Shown here: piece by piece, positions 34,800 through 48,157 of the stretch
Position numbering within the stretch: the first letter of the stretch is position 1
Layout of the letters: every line of letters starts with the position of its first letter
Assembly: GCA_028023455.1 (NCBI GenBank)
Contig: JAQFVV010000288.1
Span: 680,001 to 744,000, forward strand
Length of the DNA stretch: 64,000 nt
Direction: 5' to 3'
DNA from: Epiperipatus broadwayi
Taxonomy: Eukaryota; Onychophora; Udeonychophora; Euonychophora; Peripatidae
The notes under the pieces: model-generated
Databases searched by the model: none
Told to the model about the DNA's origin: nothing
What the model saw: the letters and a program-made list of their open reading frames with translations, nothing else
Made by a program: the position numbers and the translations under genes

Positions 34800-36240
34800 A
34801 CAATTAAATCTCTGAAAAAAACTATGGATTTACTTTTGATATCTTAAAAGTAGAACGTGAAGAAATAAAAATTTAATTATATACCAAATGTATAAATGAA
34901 ATAATAGAGATGTATTAGATAATAGAGAAAACTGCTAAAAATATGGTAGAAATTAGAGGTCTAATAGTCTTCTGTTAGTTAAAATATTTACCAAGTTAAT
35001 TATAACTCATCTATAGTCATCATTAAGCTCAAACTAACAAAAGAACAAGCTGGATTGGAAGAAAGTGTGAATTGTCACTGTACTTTCGTCCTTAGAAAAT
35101 GCAAACGCATTTCATTTTATAATTTCCACGGTGATTAATGCAATATATTACGAAGATATAGATCCAGAATATTATTATAATCTGAAATACATATATCCAA
35201 ATGCAACAACAGGGATCAGATTGTATGATGATATATTAAGAGGATAAGTATTGAGAAGAATATGCATACGTGATTTCATATCTACAAAACCTTTTACAAG
35301 AGTTTCACAAGAAGTATTTTATGAATTACAATCGAAAGATTAAGAAATAAAATAAATATTATTGACTCAGCAATTGAATGAAAGTTTTTGATGACAGTAT
35401 ATTTGATGTTATAATATGTTTGACTATTTCCATCATCTGTCAGTAAATGATGAATGAATAGAAAACGTTAAACTTTATTTAAACTTTTTAAATATAAACA
35501 ACTCGTTAGTAATAACACACAAATAGACACCACAACGTTTTGAGTAGTATTATTCTTCACTCTTCTAAATTTTGTGCGTGATATACTGTTTTGTAAACAT
35601 TGCTTCAGAGGCTGAAGATATTTTGCAAAAATTTTCAGATGAAAGTAAAAAATTAGTGTTCAAGAAAAAATATTAATGAGACTAAAGTAAATTTCAATGA
35701 ATTTTCACAGAAAAAATAAAGATTGATATAGCTTCTAGTACTTTGATCAGATTACAATCAGATGGAAACATAATAGAAATCTTAAAATTAAATTTAAATG
35801 GAATTCTTTTTAAAAAAATAATGTACTTACCTGATTGAAAACAGTATTTTTCACAGATGTGTTAGAAATTCTTATTTAAGAACCTCTGTCTTGCCCACTT
35901 AAAACAAAAGCAATATAAAACTTACATAAATTTTCAACGAAGTATGGAGAAATGCACTTGGAAGTAAAATAAGAGATCAGAAATGAATTATTGGGTTGAG
36001 ATAAGAAATAAGTTTTATTGACAATAATAAAAGAAATAATAGATTAAGATGAAACAGACTAGTCATATTGCTAGAAAATAGTATTGTAAAAAAACTATAA
36101 ATGGAATGCTTGAAAAATGAATGGGAGAATAGGAAAGTTTGCTTGTGTAATGTGGATGAGAGAGGTTGGACTAAAGTAGAAAAGGTCTTATTTCAATAGA
36201 TCGATTATGGTTGAGAATAATATACAAATATTTTGTAAAA
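34800..36240 (+). pseudogene. ancient RTE-type LINE RT remnant
   Basis: Recognised by collinear similarity to the better RTE copy at 48750-50850, in broken frames on the opposite strand. EREEIKI (34858) matches EAGEEIKF; KEQAGLEESV (35040) matches REQAGFKSGFSTV; a segment near 35145 matches INALDHQGIDPGYCHILKNI (here IDPEYYYNLKYIYPNAT); NIASEAEDILQKFSDESKK (35600) matches NNASELQYMLQELSDESKK; LQSDGNIIEILKL (35760) matches INTDGNIMEEINH; NFQRSMEKC (35935) matches TTQRSMERC; SHIAR (36065) matches GHIARR. Many stops and the loss of the FADD box show long decay. The 5' boundary is uncertain. Confidence 0.75.
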
Positions 36241-36614
36241 TATTGAAAAATGTTTTGGTTTTGATTATGCAGTTAAATAGATTTTAAATACAAATATTGA
36301 AGTTTTTTAGTTATGATCAAAGTAGATAATATTTCAAGCAATGCTATAAAATAATCGTCATTGATTGTTATTTTCAAGATTTTGAATAGTTTATCGGTTT
36401 AAATTTTCAGAAATTATTATACATATACACATTCACTCGTATTCATATATATATATATTATTTTGAAGAAACACAGGCATCGATTTGTAATATTATATAT
36501 ATATATATATATAGTTTCCAACCAGTAACCACCTAAACATTCACAGTAAATATAGCAGCCAATATTTCTAACTGCTGTCAAGGCAACCTTCACACCTTTT
36601 AATAGCAAGAATGG

Positions 36615-36650
<36 letters not shown>

Positions 36651-38329
36651 CTGTGTGTGTGAATTTCATTGTATCTATATATATATAATTATAAATAAAA
36701 TTAACTATTTTTAATTGTAAAAAATTATTAAAGACAACATGAAAGAAAATTATAAGATATTTTGATTAAAAATATGCTTCAGTATAAAGAAATAATAGAT
36801 GTAATTAAGATGTAGTTAGCTATCGTTTATGTGTCAATAATAAATTATATTTATTACAAGGCAAATCTATTGAAAAAAAATCAAACAAATATTTCATCTT
36901 TTACTGAAATAAATTAATAAATCTATTCTGGTAAATAATTTTCGAATATTGATGTTCTTGCTGACAGCTCGTAGTATGAACAATCCTACATTGGAATGAA
37001 AATATCTAATAATAAAAAAATCTACGATTATAGTACTACGTAATAACTGAGTTATCTGCTTAATCAGCGAAAGATTGAATGTTGTTTAAAATGTTGTAAA
37101 GTTTTAAAAATTGTTTTGTAAATAAATTTTCATTCTTTTATTCGCATTTAAATAAGTAAATAATGCAGTGTAAATTATTAATTACATATAAATAAACACT
37201 TTTGTAATAAACCATCAAATGTATATACTTATATATTACTGTGGAAAAATTGTTAATTTTTTTTTTTAAATAATTAGATAAAAAAATAATAACTAACTAT
37301 AGAAAGCTTTAAAATAAAAAGTATAATGGAAATTAACGAAAAAATAAAATAAAACCTTTAATATGTTAATATTTTGTTGTTGTTGCTATTTTTTAATCGG
37401 CTGTTGTTAACATCAAATTCTTAAATAAATTATAAAAAAAATAATTAAACTATTCAGAAATGTAGGAGACAGAATCAATAAGATATTACATTATCAAAAC
37501 TTTCTTACATTGATATTTTAAAGAAATAATCAATAAATTGTTAGTTTATTAATTTAATTTAAAATTTAATTTGTCGTTTAAATAAGCCTTTGTTTTAATT
37601 GTTAAAATAAAATAATGTTCGTTCTCATTAAAAATATTAATAAAGCTTTAAAAAAACGAAGAAAAATGTGAATTTTAATAAAAATCAAATTCTTCTAAAT
37701 TTGTTAATTCAAGAGATGGGTCGTATTAGTGGTATTATTATTAATATTATAATTAGTCTACATAGCAGCGGCATTGCGTGAAACAGAGGTTTCATATCTA
37801 ACATATTCTAGAAGGCGTAGCATTTCATCAAAGTAGATATAAAATAATGGACAAGGAAATGGAGGAGTTATTTTATTTATGAATTAAAACGTATTAAACT
37901 TGCACTAATTCAAATGAAATATCCAACAGACATGAAACACTTTATTTTATTGAAGCTTCATAAAAATGTTTGTGTTATGAAGCAATCTTCTCTTGAATAA
38001 ACTCATTTATAATGGAGAAAGAAGATAGCAGGCTTTTAAACTATTTTATTTGACCATTTTGAATTAATTTGCGCACATATAACAAGCGCAATAATCAGGA
38101 GTAAGAGTGGACATTTTATACTTTGCCTCAAACAAAAAGGCTTAATTAATAAAGTAACTAGGAAATGTTAAGAAGAATTCTATTTTAAATATTGGCTTGA
38201 AATTTTAAGTATTTTCTACAATACATTATTTTCATACAATTCCGATTGTAATCAATAAATGATATAACTTTAAAAGCCGCATCAAGTAAAAATATGTATG
38301 CATAAACATTTATTAATTCAGTATATATA
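36241..38329. other. AT-rich non-coding region with microsatellites
   Basis: No gene seen. Holds (AT)n tracts at 36494-36513 and 36616-36630 and a (GT)n run at about 36630-36660. Confidence 0.5.
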
Positions 38330-38700
38330 TATATAACTTTTTATTACTCAGTGGATGACTTGTGTTACCAAGTCGAAACGCCAATATATCAATATTTAAA
38401 ATATTTTAACACGGATGAACCCGCAAAATATGTCTTTTATATATATAAAATAAATAAAATATCCGTTAATTAAAAACAAAATTGTAATTATAATTAAAAT
38501 AATAAATTTAATGGTTTACAAACTATTACAAACAATCCTTAAATCCCCAGAAGTACTTTCAGTTAATTTCTTAAACCTGCCTCAACACTGCAATTTAATG
38601 GCAGTTGAGGCAGGTTTAAGAAATTAACTGAAAGTACTTCTGCGGATTTAAGGATTGTTTGTAATAGTTTGTAAACCGTTAAATTTATTATTTCAATTAT
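38330..38700 (-). repeat. Penelope pLTR-derived hairpin
   Basis: Two inverted arms, 38499-38586 and 38604-38692, match almost perfectly (GGTTTACAAACTATTACAAA / TTTGTAATAGTTTGTAAACC). The same sequence forms the outer parts of the larger foldback at 50935-51690, which carries a GIY-YIG fragment, tying both to a Penelope-like family. The stretch left of the hairpin (38345-38470) has a stem ACTTG/CAAGT followed by CGAAAC and a second conserved-looking block near 38412-38428. Confidence 0.65.
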
Positions 38701-38739
38701 ATAAATTTTTTGGGTTATTTTAAATTTAATATTATATAT

Positions 38740-40310
38740 GAGTGATTGGTGAAAATCAAGAGTTATAAAAGGTGAAAGACGGTTGTAGAGGGCTAAATCA
38801 CTGATTTGAATAAAATGTTAAAATTCAATAGAAAGTGTTAAATTTAGGAATGTTTTTAAAAAAATCTTTCAAATAGGAGGATTTGATGTATCATCTCGTT
38901 ATTGATACAATCTGGTTTAAGTATCTCAATGTCTTTCTAATTTTGATTGGTAGAGATTATCAATCTGGATATGATCCTGGTATAGAAAAATCAATTTTAT
39001 GACCTGAATCTATAGTATGGAGTGAGAGTGTGATGATGATGAGTGTTGTTTAATTGATTAGATTCATCTCTCCTAACACTGATGGATGATTACTCATACC
39101 TATGTAAGAAGTTTAATTTTTAATGAGATTTGATAGAACTATGAGATTCAAAAGGATTGATCTAGGTTGGTTATTATATTGATGATCTTTTGATGAGAGA
39201 AAATGTGTCTATATTATAGCGTTAATATATAAGTCCTATTGTCTGATTCTTTTATATGGAAAATTATGGTTTATTCTTTTTGTTTCATTTTGTCTATTTT
39301 GGGTGAAATAAGATTTTTTATAAATTTGTAATTATAACTATTTGTAATAAAAACTATTAATATGATTTATTTCTTCTTTCAGATGTGTCTATCTGAAAGG
39401 TTAATTTCTTTTAAAGAGTTTGGTACAGAAATATATGAGTTGGGTAATGATGAGAATGGAAATAATTCTTTGTGTGTGTATTCTTTCTGTAAATAGAAAA
39501 AGATAAATATTTGGTGTTCTGGTGACTAGAACATCAAGAAAAGGGAGTTTTCCATCAGACTCTGTCTCATTGTAAATTTAATATGAGGATGATATTATTT
39601 AAATGTAAGGAAAAATCATCTAATTTTTTTTTCCATGTTGCATATAAGAAAAGTGTCATCTATGTATCTGAGAAATGAGAGGTTTTAAGATGATGATTCT
39701 AAAGCATGAGTTTCTATATGTTCCATGAATAAATCAGCTATTACTCCTGAGATAGGTGAGATAGGAGTAAAAAACTTGTCTGTAATGTGTCATTGTATAA
39801 AAATATGTATTTAAGAGAAATGTTTAATTAAAGCAATAATATGGTCTGGTAAATGAGTTGTGAGATTATATTTAAATTATCAATTGGAATGTTTGTAAAC
39901 AAAGAACGAATCAAACGAAGAATGTCATTACATTAATTTTTAAATTTTTAAAACAGAAATAAAATGAAGAGAGTTTTTAATATATGATTTAATAGATGGG
40001 ATTGTAGGTTTAATGAAATGATAAGTATCTGGTAAAATATGATGGAGAATTATTGATTATATTGGACGAAGGGGGTATCTGGTTTGTGAATTTTGGGGAA
40101 GTCATAAAATTTTGGAAAAAAGATTTTTCGAGGGTTATTTTTTTTTATTCTGTTTCAATAAGTGATTTATTAATAATAGTTTTGTTGTTTCCAAATACAT
40201 AGTATGATCTCTTTTTGATAGTTTATAAGTTTTATCATTAAGCAGATCTAAATTTATTATGGTAAATTAGATCATTAAACTGTGATTTTTTTATTTATAA
40301 TCTGTGGATG
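38740..40310 (-). pseudogene. Penelope-like element: RT and GIY-YIG remnants
   Basis: Read on the minus strand in broken frames: FYDFPKIHKPDTPF (about 40100, the Penelope-type PKIHK motif), LIRSLFTNIPIDNL (about 39890, matching the SLFTNVPI box), ISPISGVIADLFMEHIE (about 39750), FLRYIDDTFLI (about 39670, catalytic YxDD with both aspartates), HPHIKFTM and LPFLDV-like sequence (about 39550). Towards 39000-38870 come HKIDF and short matches to the GIY-YIG endonuclease tail of Penelope proteins. Stops and frameshifts throughout. In this family RT and GIY-YIG nuclease are one protein that nicks DNA and primes reverse transcription at the target. Confidence 0.75.
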
Positions 40311-40389
40311 GTTGGGTGAAGTGAATAGTATATTAATAATAAATTTTTAAGGATGAATGAAATATGTTTTTATTTTTTAATTGTTTTTA

Positions 40390-42080
40390 TATATATATAA
40401 TTCGAATCTGAACCATGATATATAACTATGTACGGTAAAAGTTTGATCCCAAATAAATATTTATATTATATGAAAATTGAATGGTTAATAAAATTAAAAA
40501 AAAAAAAATAATTCAATGCAAAGATAATAATACTAACTAAATGTCTTAGTTATGATGACTTAAAACGAGCATTGAAAGTTTAAACTAAGAAAATTTATTA
40601 ATGTTCCAGTCATCATTATTTTCAAACTATTAATGCTAATTCTGCATGTCCCCCAGTGGATTGCATGATTTCCCAGTATCGTGGTTATTGCATGGTTGAA
40701 TTGAGTTTGATAAGCAGATACCAACTAAATGGATTAATAAAAATAACATAATTTATTACCAATAGCTATACAAAATAGTTATTTGGATATTTTTAACTAT
40801 CACTAGATTTGGGAAATATTAATGAAAATAAAATAACAATAAATATTTTAAATTTAAGGTCATATAATATCTATAATATAAGATCTTACCATTGTTTTCT
40901 GCAGATAGTATCTTCAGTAGTTTCTTTAAATATTATAGTTATCTTTCTGATGAACTGGTAATGATAAATAGGAAATATAGAAGCATTGGTTAGATTAGAT
41001 AGTGTAAAGTATCAGTTGGTCATTGATCGCTGTCACCACAATTTCTCTCCTTTTTACGTTACAGCATTGTTATAATAGGAAATGTCTGATTTCAGCAAAC
41101 TTGACTTGTTTCTGGAGTTGAATACATTCTGGGTGATGTACTGGTATGATTTTTGTCATCTAGACACATGTAGTAAATGTTTTTAGATAAAGTCACCACC
41201 CTACTGTTATAAATGAAAAATTGAAAGTTACTGTAAAAGAGTTAGCAAAATAAGGCTTTCCAAGTTATCGGTAGAAAACAGTTTTAATCAGTGGTTTGTT
41301 TTTTCTGCATTGTATCACTAAGTAAACTGGATTCAGTTGTTTTTTTGGATCTATTTATACCCTACTCAATGGATATTTTCCAGACAACAAATTTATTACT
41401 AGCTACTTACAAGATTTCACATCTGTTTGTATAACTTTTTTTTTTAATTGTTTTCTTAACTTCCTTTAAAACCTGCTGTAGAGACAAATAATTTTATAAA
41501 TATTTTAACATTATATCATGATTTGATTAAAAATGAACAAAAGAAAGTAATAGTTTTTTTTATTTATTTACATTAGTCAGTGTTAGGAAGAAAAACAATA
41601 ATGACTTTCAAAATTTGATAGCTAACTTTTACAATTTCAATAATTCTAAAACTTTAATCGTTGCTATCTAATTTACTATAAGAATTGATAAGTTCTTTTT
41701 AAACTTCTTTTTAGATAGCAGATCAAAAAGACACAAAATGTTTCAGATTTTTATAAATTATGCAATTAAAATCAATTTTTCTTTTTTCTTTACAGTGCAA
41801 TTTATTATTTGATTATTTTCATCTAATACAAAGTAATTTTGTAAAACACTTGTTATTATTATTACAGCATAAAATAGCTTTTCTTTTAATCTTTTACACC
41901 AATGTACTCTAGTGATACATAGAGTACATGTTTCCTTACACATATGACATTTTAAGTATTTATTATTCAATTTAGATCAGTTTTTATTATACATTTGTGT
42001 GCAACTTTGTAGTATAACTAATTTGACCTATCAGATATGATTTACTTACAAATTCACTTTTTAAAATGAGATAATGCGGC
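40390..42080. repeat. long dispersed repeat, copy A (diverged)
   Basis: Collinear but diverged similarity to 45160-48690 and to 59095-60870: for example TATGATGACT/AAACTAAG near 40550, CCCCAGTGGATT near 40655, ATTTCAGCAAA near 41090, GCAGATC(A/C)(A/G)AAAG near 41720, the CTAGTGATACAT block near 41910 and TATTATTCAATTTA near 41960. It lacks the palindromic insert of copy B. No ORF. Confidence 0.6.
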
Positions 42081-45000
42081 AGTATATTTTTTCATTTTTC
42101 ATTTCTGTGCTTATTGCAAAATATTTAACTATAATTTATTAATTTTTATATTTTTTATTTGTCATTTTAATAAATATTGTTTTACAATAGACATGTATCC
42201 ATGTTTTACTGCACAGATATTTTTTTGATGTTAAACTGTATAAAGCATGAGTAGGATTTCAACTGTAGGATTTATAACAAATCAACTAGAGGATATTAAG
42301 ATTTTACCATAAAACAGGAACACTAAAAGAATTATTTCAATTTGACTTCTGTTAAGTTTCGCACAACACCTCAATATTCAAATATAATACCATTATAAAA
42401 ACTTGCTCCCTTTTGAGTGTTTGAGACTGATAAATCCAACAAACACTCAAACTACATCTTTCTTCCTCTGATCATTATTGGTGGATAAGTAAACCACTTG
42501 AAAATAGTGTTGTAATAGCATCAAATCTCATTATATCACTAAAAGTTGAACATATCTAAACAAACTTTAATAAAAGAAAATGTATTCTCTTCAGATATCA
42601 ATTTAATATTATGGTCATATATTTCATAGCTATTTATATCTTAATTATCACTTAAGAAATTACTAGTTTTATATTAATTTTTAAATCAATGTCATCCATA
42701 AATATTCCTCTTGCTTTCTAACTAGCTAGTAATTTCTCTTTTTTCAAATTTTAACGTCACTATTGTCATGTATTTTAATGTTTAAAACATTAAAAATATT
42801 TCTGTTCGTAAATCCTTTACCCTTTTAATCAGATCTAGGATCAAAAGATGATAAGCAATCGTTTATTCTTCTATCATCAACTTTTACATCTATCAAAATA
42901 CTTTTGAGTAATGGTGTTCTCATCTTACTTGATTTGATAAATGTTCTGATATCTTTTGGATCATTGCCGATTTCTTCTCACTTGTTTTGACTCTATTCCC
43001 TTTACTTTCTGGATCTATTGCAATTTTTTTATTCATGTACTAGTTACTGGCTATGGAGATTATTCTGAGAATCTGAAGTGTCTAGTTTTTATAGGCATTG
43101 CAATCTCTTTTACCATAGATGCTTTTTCTTTATTACTGCCATCTATAGGGTTGGAATCTTTCTTCATATTTCACTCTAATACATGTCTTACATTCTTTGT
43201 TTGATCATCTATTTTGGGTGGTAAACTTGCCTTCTCCATACTTATACCTTCCTGATCTTGGCGGCTCTTGTTGCTGGCATTTAAACAGTCAGCTATCCTA
43301 TGGTTTTCAGTCAGTGCTGATAATCATCTGTTCGAAACAAAAGAATAAATTATATCAAATAATCGTGATTTAGCCCTTTGTCATCCCACATCCAGACAAT
43401 ATTCTTAATTTTGGCACTTGCCTTTGAAAGTGTTGTATCTAACTTTCACGACCTTTATCTAATTGCTTCCTGGCACTCTTCTGACCAAAAATTATTCAAC
43501 ATGTATTCCTGTATTCAGAATAGGAGAATAGATTAATTATTAATCAGTTTCACCATTTCTTAGCAGGTCCTTGTAAATGATTCTAGACAACATCCATTTT
43601 CTCGCTTCTTGTTAGTTCGTTTAATTGGAAATTGATTTATACAACTAAAAATATTATATTTTCTGCGCTGTCTTGTGAATGTTTTATTTTCAGCATTATT
43701 TTGGTTTTGTATGGCATGTGGTGTTACTTTTAGTATCTTCCTTATAATCTTTGATCATTTCTCAAACCAATTTGTGCATCTTTCTTCATTTTGCATATCC
43801 ATTTTTATAGCATTTAGCATGTCAACTACTTATTTCTGAGTTGTCTGCATCTTTTTTTCCTTGGAGTTTGTCTTTGAATAGCGAATTTTGAATTTTCTCA
43901 TCATTTCTTTTTACTTATTTTCTCACTTACAGTTTTGCTATTATTTCCACGATACCTTGAATACTTTCCTTCAATTTATTTTTGCTAAATTAAATAGGTT
44001 GGTGGATCATCTCTTCTAAATCACTCAGTAAGTATTTTTTCTATACACTCCACTTTCTGTTGTACTTGATCTTGTATTTGGTCGGTTCTTTCTAGATTCA
44101 GCCTATTTATAATCTATTTTACTACTTCAAACTTTTCTTTTCTTTTTTGGTGCATTTTTTTAATTTCAGTGACTTTTGTTGTTTTTCTTCAAGTTTTAAA
44201 TGAATTTATTCAAAATTTAATTGCATTTGTTCGTTTTTTGAATGCATTCATGTTTTTTAATCTTTTTGTTGCTCTTCTTCAAATTCTTCAATTATCTTTT
44301 GCGTCTTTTCTTCAAATGTTTTTTTCAGCAATTTTTTTCAATGTTTCGTTTCTTCATTTTTTTTATTGTATTTCTTTAAATTTGTAATATTTTTATTGCT
44401 TTCTTCATTTTTGATTGTATTTCTTTAAGTTTATAATCTCTTTTTGTTGTTTTTTTTTAAATTCTTTTAAATTCTTTTTTTCAGCATTTCCTCAAATACA
44501 CACATCTTTTCAATAGGAACTCTGTTTTTTGTCTTCTGAAGGTTTTTGCACGGTTTGAATAGGTTCTTGCTCAATTGGCTCTGATTCCATTGGCTGTACA
44601 AGTTTTATGATGCTTTATCGATCCATATTTAATTATGCTTCCATTCATCTTATTATTGAACATGTTATCATCTATATATAAAACAAAGTGTTCTATTATC
44701 TTCTTCTTATTTATCTTTATTATTACATTTACAAACTTAAATATTTTATATAATATACTATCATTAAATAAACACACCAGTCTCAATCTTTGATATGTAA
44801 TGTTCTCCAGAATAATGTGATAGATCTCTCCCTTAATATTCATTTATTGTTTACTTACTATCATTTACTATGTATTACCTTGCCTATCTAGACTTATACT
44901 CCTGCCTTCATAAAATATTACTACATACAATTGTTTTAAAATTTAATTTTACTTCTCAGATCAAACATTTTTTTTTCTATATTATTTATTATACATTACA

Positions 45001-45150
45001 ATATTCTAAATTTGTCCATGCAGTAACACTCAGTACATTATGTGACTATACAGAACTGAAGGTGATCAGACGAAAGAGAATATCCAGGCTACAATGTCAG
45101 TTGTGCCAATTATAAATCTATACAGAAGTGAAATTGAGGAAACATAAAGG
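42081..45150 (-). pseudogene. decayed coiled-coil (possible gag) region
   Basis: On the minus strand 44600-43560 reads as broken frames rich in Lys/Glu/Gln/Leu (for example MESEPIEQEPIQTV at about 44590, then KEFKKKQQKEI-like stretches), the composition of a coiled-coil protein. Further left (43500-43200) are Trp/Leu-containing frames such as NNFWSEECQEAI. It lies between two copies (A and B) of the same long repeat and on the same strand as the gag-like ORF of the intact LTR element. This is compatible with an old LTR element of similar design, but no PBS, PPT or TG...CA ends could be confirmed. Confidence 0.3.
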
Positions 45151-46149
45151 TATGTTCAAACCCCATATTATGTTCCAAATAGGTAATAATAATTCGGGTT
45201 TTAACAAAGATATACAAACAAGTATGGTAAATCTTGATTTCAAATAAATATTTATAATAGGGGAAAGTTGAATAGTTAAATAAAGTTGAATAAAAGTGTT
45301 TCAATTCAAGAGTATATACTGATAATAACCAAATATCTAAGATGATTATAATGATCATTTAAAACATAGCAGGTGAAGGTTTAAACTAAGTATAAGTGTT
45401 CTCAATACTAATTTTAATTTGTTTTTTAGTTTCAATAAAAAAAATATAATTTTAAAGTGTCAAACCTTTTGAATAGAAATTTTATTTTTGGAAAACTTTT
45501 CAATATCCAATCAACATCATTTATAAAGTTTTACTGCTCTCCATGCATGTTTCCCAGTGGATTTCATAATTTCTTCGGGTTGTGGATATTTCTAGCATAC
45601 TGAATGTTAAAAGCATAATGTTTGCCATAGGTTTTATAAACAAAGACAAATTAATAAATAATAACATAACTCTTTATTAACATTAATATGTAAATTTATA
45701 TTTCTATATTTGAAATTATCATTATATTTACAGTCTATTAAAGAGAATAAAATAATAAGAAATATTTTAAATTTAAAGCCTTGTAATACCTATAATGATA
45801 AGATCATGTCCTGTCTTTTATTTAATATATTTATAATTGTCTTCATTAGTTCATCCAAAGATAATAGTCATTCTCATGGTGCACTGGTGATGTTAAATAA
45901 AAAATACAGTAGCATTGGTGATGTTAACTAGGGCATAGTAACAAAAAGTTTTTGGATAGTTCTGTCACTTCTTCTTTCTTCAATGCATTATTAGAACAGT
46001 CAATGGCTCATTTCAGCAAATTTTAGCATTTGTTCCTTACCCAAATTGCATTCCAGACATTTGAGTTGTATGGGCTTCTGTTAATTAAAGTCATCATACT
46101 TGCTGGTAAGTTACTGTTAAATGGACAGCAACATATGTTTGTCAAGTTA

Positions 46150-47395
46150 ACGCAGAGGCAAAGCTCTCCATACATTAATTCCACTCAGTGCAAGGCAGAG
46201 TAATCAATAGATTCTAGCAGGTTTGTGCATAAAATCATTATCTTTTGTTTACTCATCCAATATCCCTAAACTTTTTTCTAGCTTGTGACTTTCATCAGGG
46301 AAGAGCCTTGGATCCAAGATCAACTCACCTAGATCTTAGGATCTAATGAAACCCTCCAGAAGCCATCTTTTACCTTTTAAGTCAACTATAAAGTTTTCAG
46401 TCCAAAATGAAAATATAATAATGTTTTCAATTTAAGCTCATTTACTTGCATACCACATAGATCTGAATTCAGTTCAGCATCTATATATTTTGGGGATTGT
46501 TGGTTTCTTAATAGCCACTTGTCACCATAATCCTAATGGGCATGGATGGGATTAAACCATTAAGCATCTCATGATCACTATTTTTTATGCTTACACAATC
46601 TTATAACACCGGGGCAAAAATTTTTATACAGTAGTATTACTCAGTGCAAGCCAGAGTAATCAATGGATGCTAGGTTTGTAAATAAAAGCCCTATCTAATG
46701 CATACTCATCCAATATCCCCAGACTAGTTTCTAGCTCTGGTCTTTAAATTCTAAGTTATAGGTGCAGTGCTCTCAGGTCTAAGGCTCCATACTGATAAGG
46801 GCCACAAGCTGGAAACTAATCTGGTGATGTTACTTGAGTAGGATCTACATAGGGATTTTATCTACAAACCTTCTAGCATTTATTGACTACCCCTGGTTTG
46901 CACTGAGTGGTACTATTGTATGGAGAGTTTTTCTTGTGTGTTATCAGAGTGTGTACACATAAATAATGGTGATCATGCAATGTTTAGTGGTTTAATATTA
47001 ATCCTGAGCAATAAGATTATGGTGACTGTTATTGTTAAAGAACCAACGACACCAAAATTCATAGATGCTGAACTGAGTTCAGAACTATATTACTATATAA
47101 GCAAATGAGCTTGAATTGAAAACAATTATTGTATTTTCATTTTGAACACAAAGCTTTATGCTTTATTAAAAAAAGTAAAAGATGGCTGATGAAGGGTTGC
47201 ATTAGTTACTAAGATCTATGTGAGATATTCTAAAATCCAAGATTTTTCACTGATTAAAGCCACAAGCTAGAAACTAGTCTGGGGATATTGGATGAGTAGG
47301 CATTAGATAGGAATTTTACGCAAAACATTCTAGCATTTATTGATTACTCTAGTCTACATTAAGTGGTGTTACTGTATGGAGAGTTTGCCCCTGTG
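46150..47395. repeat. ~1.25-kb palindrome with nested blocks
   Basis: Left arm 46150-46770 and right arm 46776-47395 are reverse complements with moderate divergence along their whole length (for example AGCTCTCCATAC at 46158 against GTATGGAGAG at 47374; CTGAATTCAGTTCAGCATC near 46475 against GATGCTGAACTGAGTTCAG near 47066). Within each arm a ~130-bp block (CAGTGCAA...CAGAGTAATCAATGG...CTAG) occurs at both ends, so four copies exist: two forward (46155, 46625) and two inverted (46795, 47260). A 62-codon frame at 46920 has no recognisable content. Confidence 0.85.
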
Positions 47396-47853
47396 TTGTA
47401 TTGTGTAAGCATAAAAAATGATGATTAGGTGATGTTTAGGTGATGTTTAATGTCTATCCATGTTACAATGGAACACAGTTTTAACCAACATTTTTTCTCC
47501 TCAGGCCAGATCACTGCAACATTGCTTCTTGAATTGAATCTTTAAATGCTTTAAATACTGAGTTTCATGACTGGACTGGCCTGAGTTTATTGTTTCAGAC
47601 CTATATCTATAGATGCCTTCTGAAAGATTCATAACCAGTTATTTACTAGTTTTTACATCTTTTTTGCAACATCATGATTTTAAGAAAACATTTTTTCACT
47701 CCCTTTACACACATGTTGTGGAAATAAATAATTTTATAGATATTTTAATATTATATCATTGTTTAATAAATAAATAAACAAAAGAAAATAAATCTTTTTT
47801 GCTTTCTCTACATTAGTTAGCAATTAAACTGAGAGAGTTCAAACCTCTCAAGA

Positions 47854-48157
47854 GCTTAGCCAATCAGATCGCAAATACTGAGACAGAAAATTTAACAAGA
47901 AAAAAGTGGTTCAACTCTCATCTTTACTTGTCTTTCTATATATCCAAGCCAGTCCAAAGTACTTAGATCTGAAAGTGTGAATCTTAAATATCTTTACATT
48001 CAACTCACTGAGTGTGAAGATATTTAAGATTCATGCTTTCAGATCTAAGTACTTTGGACTGGCTTGGATATATAAAAAAACAAGTAAAGATGAGAGTGGA
48101 ACCACTCTTTTTTTGTTAAATTCTCTGTCTCAGTATTTGCGATCTGATTGGCTAAGG
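47854..48157. repeat. inverted repeat with ~140-bp arms
   Basis: Arms 47854-47995 and 48017-48157 match closely, from GCTTAGCCAATCAGATCGC at the left end to GCGATCTGATTGGCTAAG at the right end; the centre reads TTCAACTCACTGAGTGTGAA. A second copy lies at 59990-60349. Confidence 0.9.

Noticed and set aside
38345-38381. Hammerhead-ribozyme-like motif (GGATGA, stem ACTTG/CAAGT, CGAAAC) near the Penelope hairpin
   Set aside because: Penelope-like elements are known to carry hammerheads, but here the CUGAUGA core reads UGGAUGA, the helix II register leaves unpaired bases before GAAA, and no GUH cleavage site is positioned correctly. At best a degenerate relic.
42956-44387. Plus-strand ORFs at 42956 and 44169
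   Set aside because: T-rich shadows of the Lys/Glu-rich decayed minus-strand region; no motifs.
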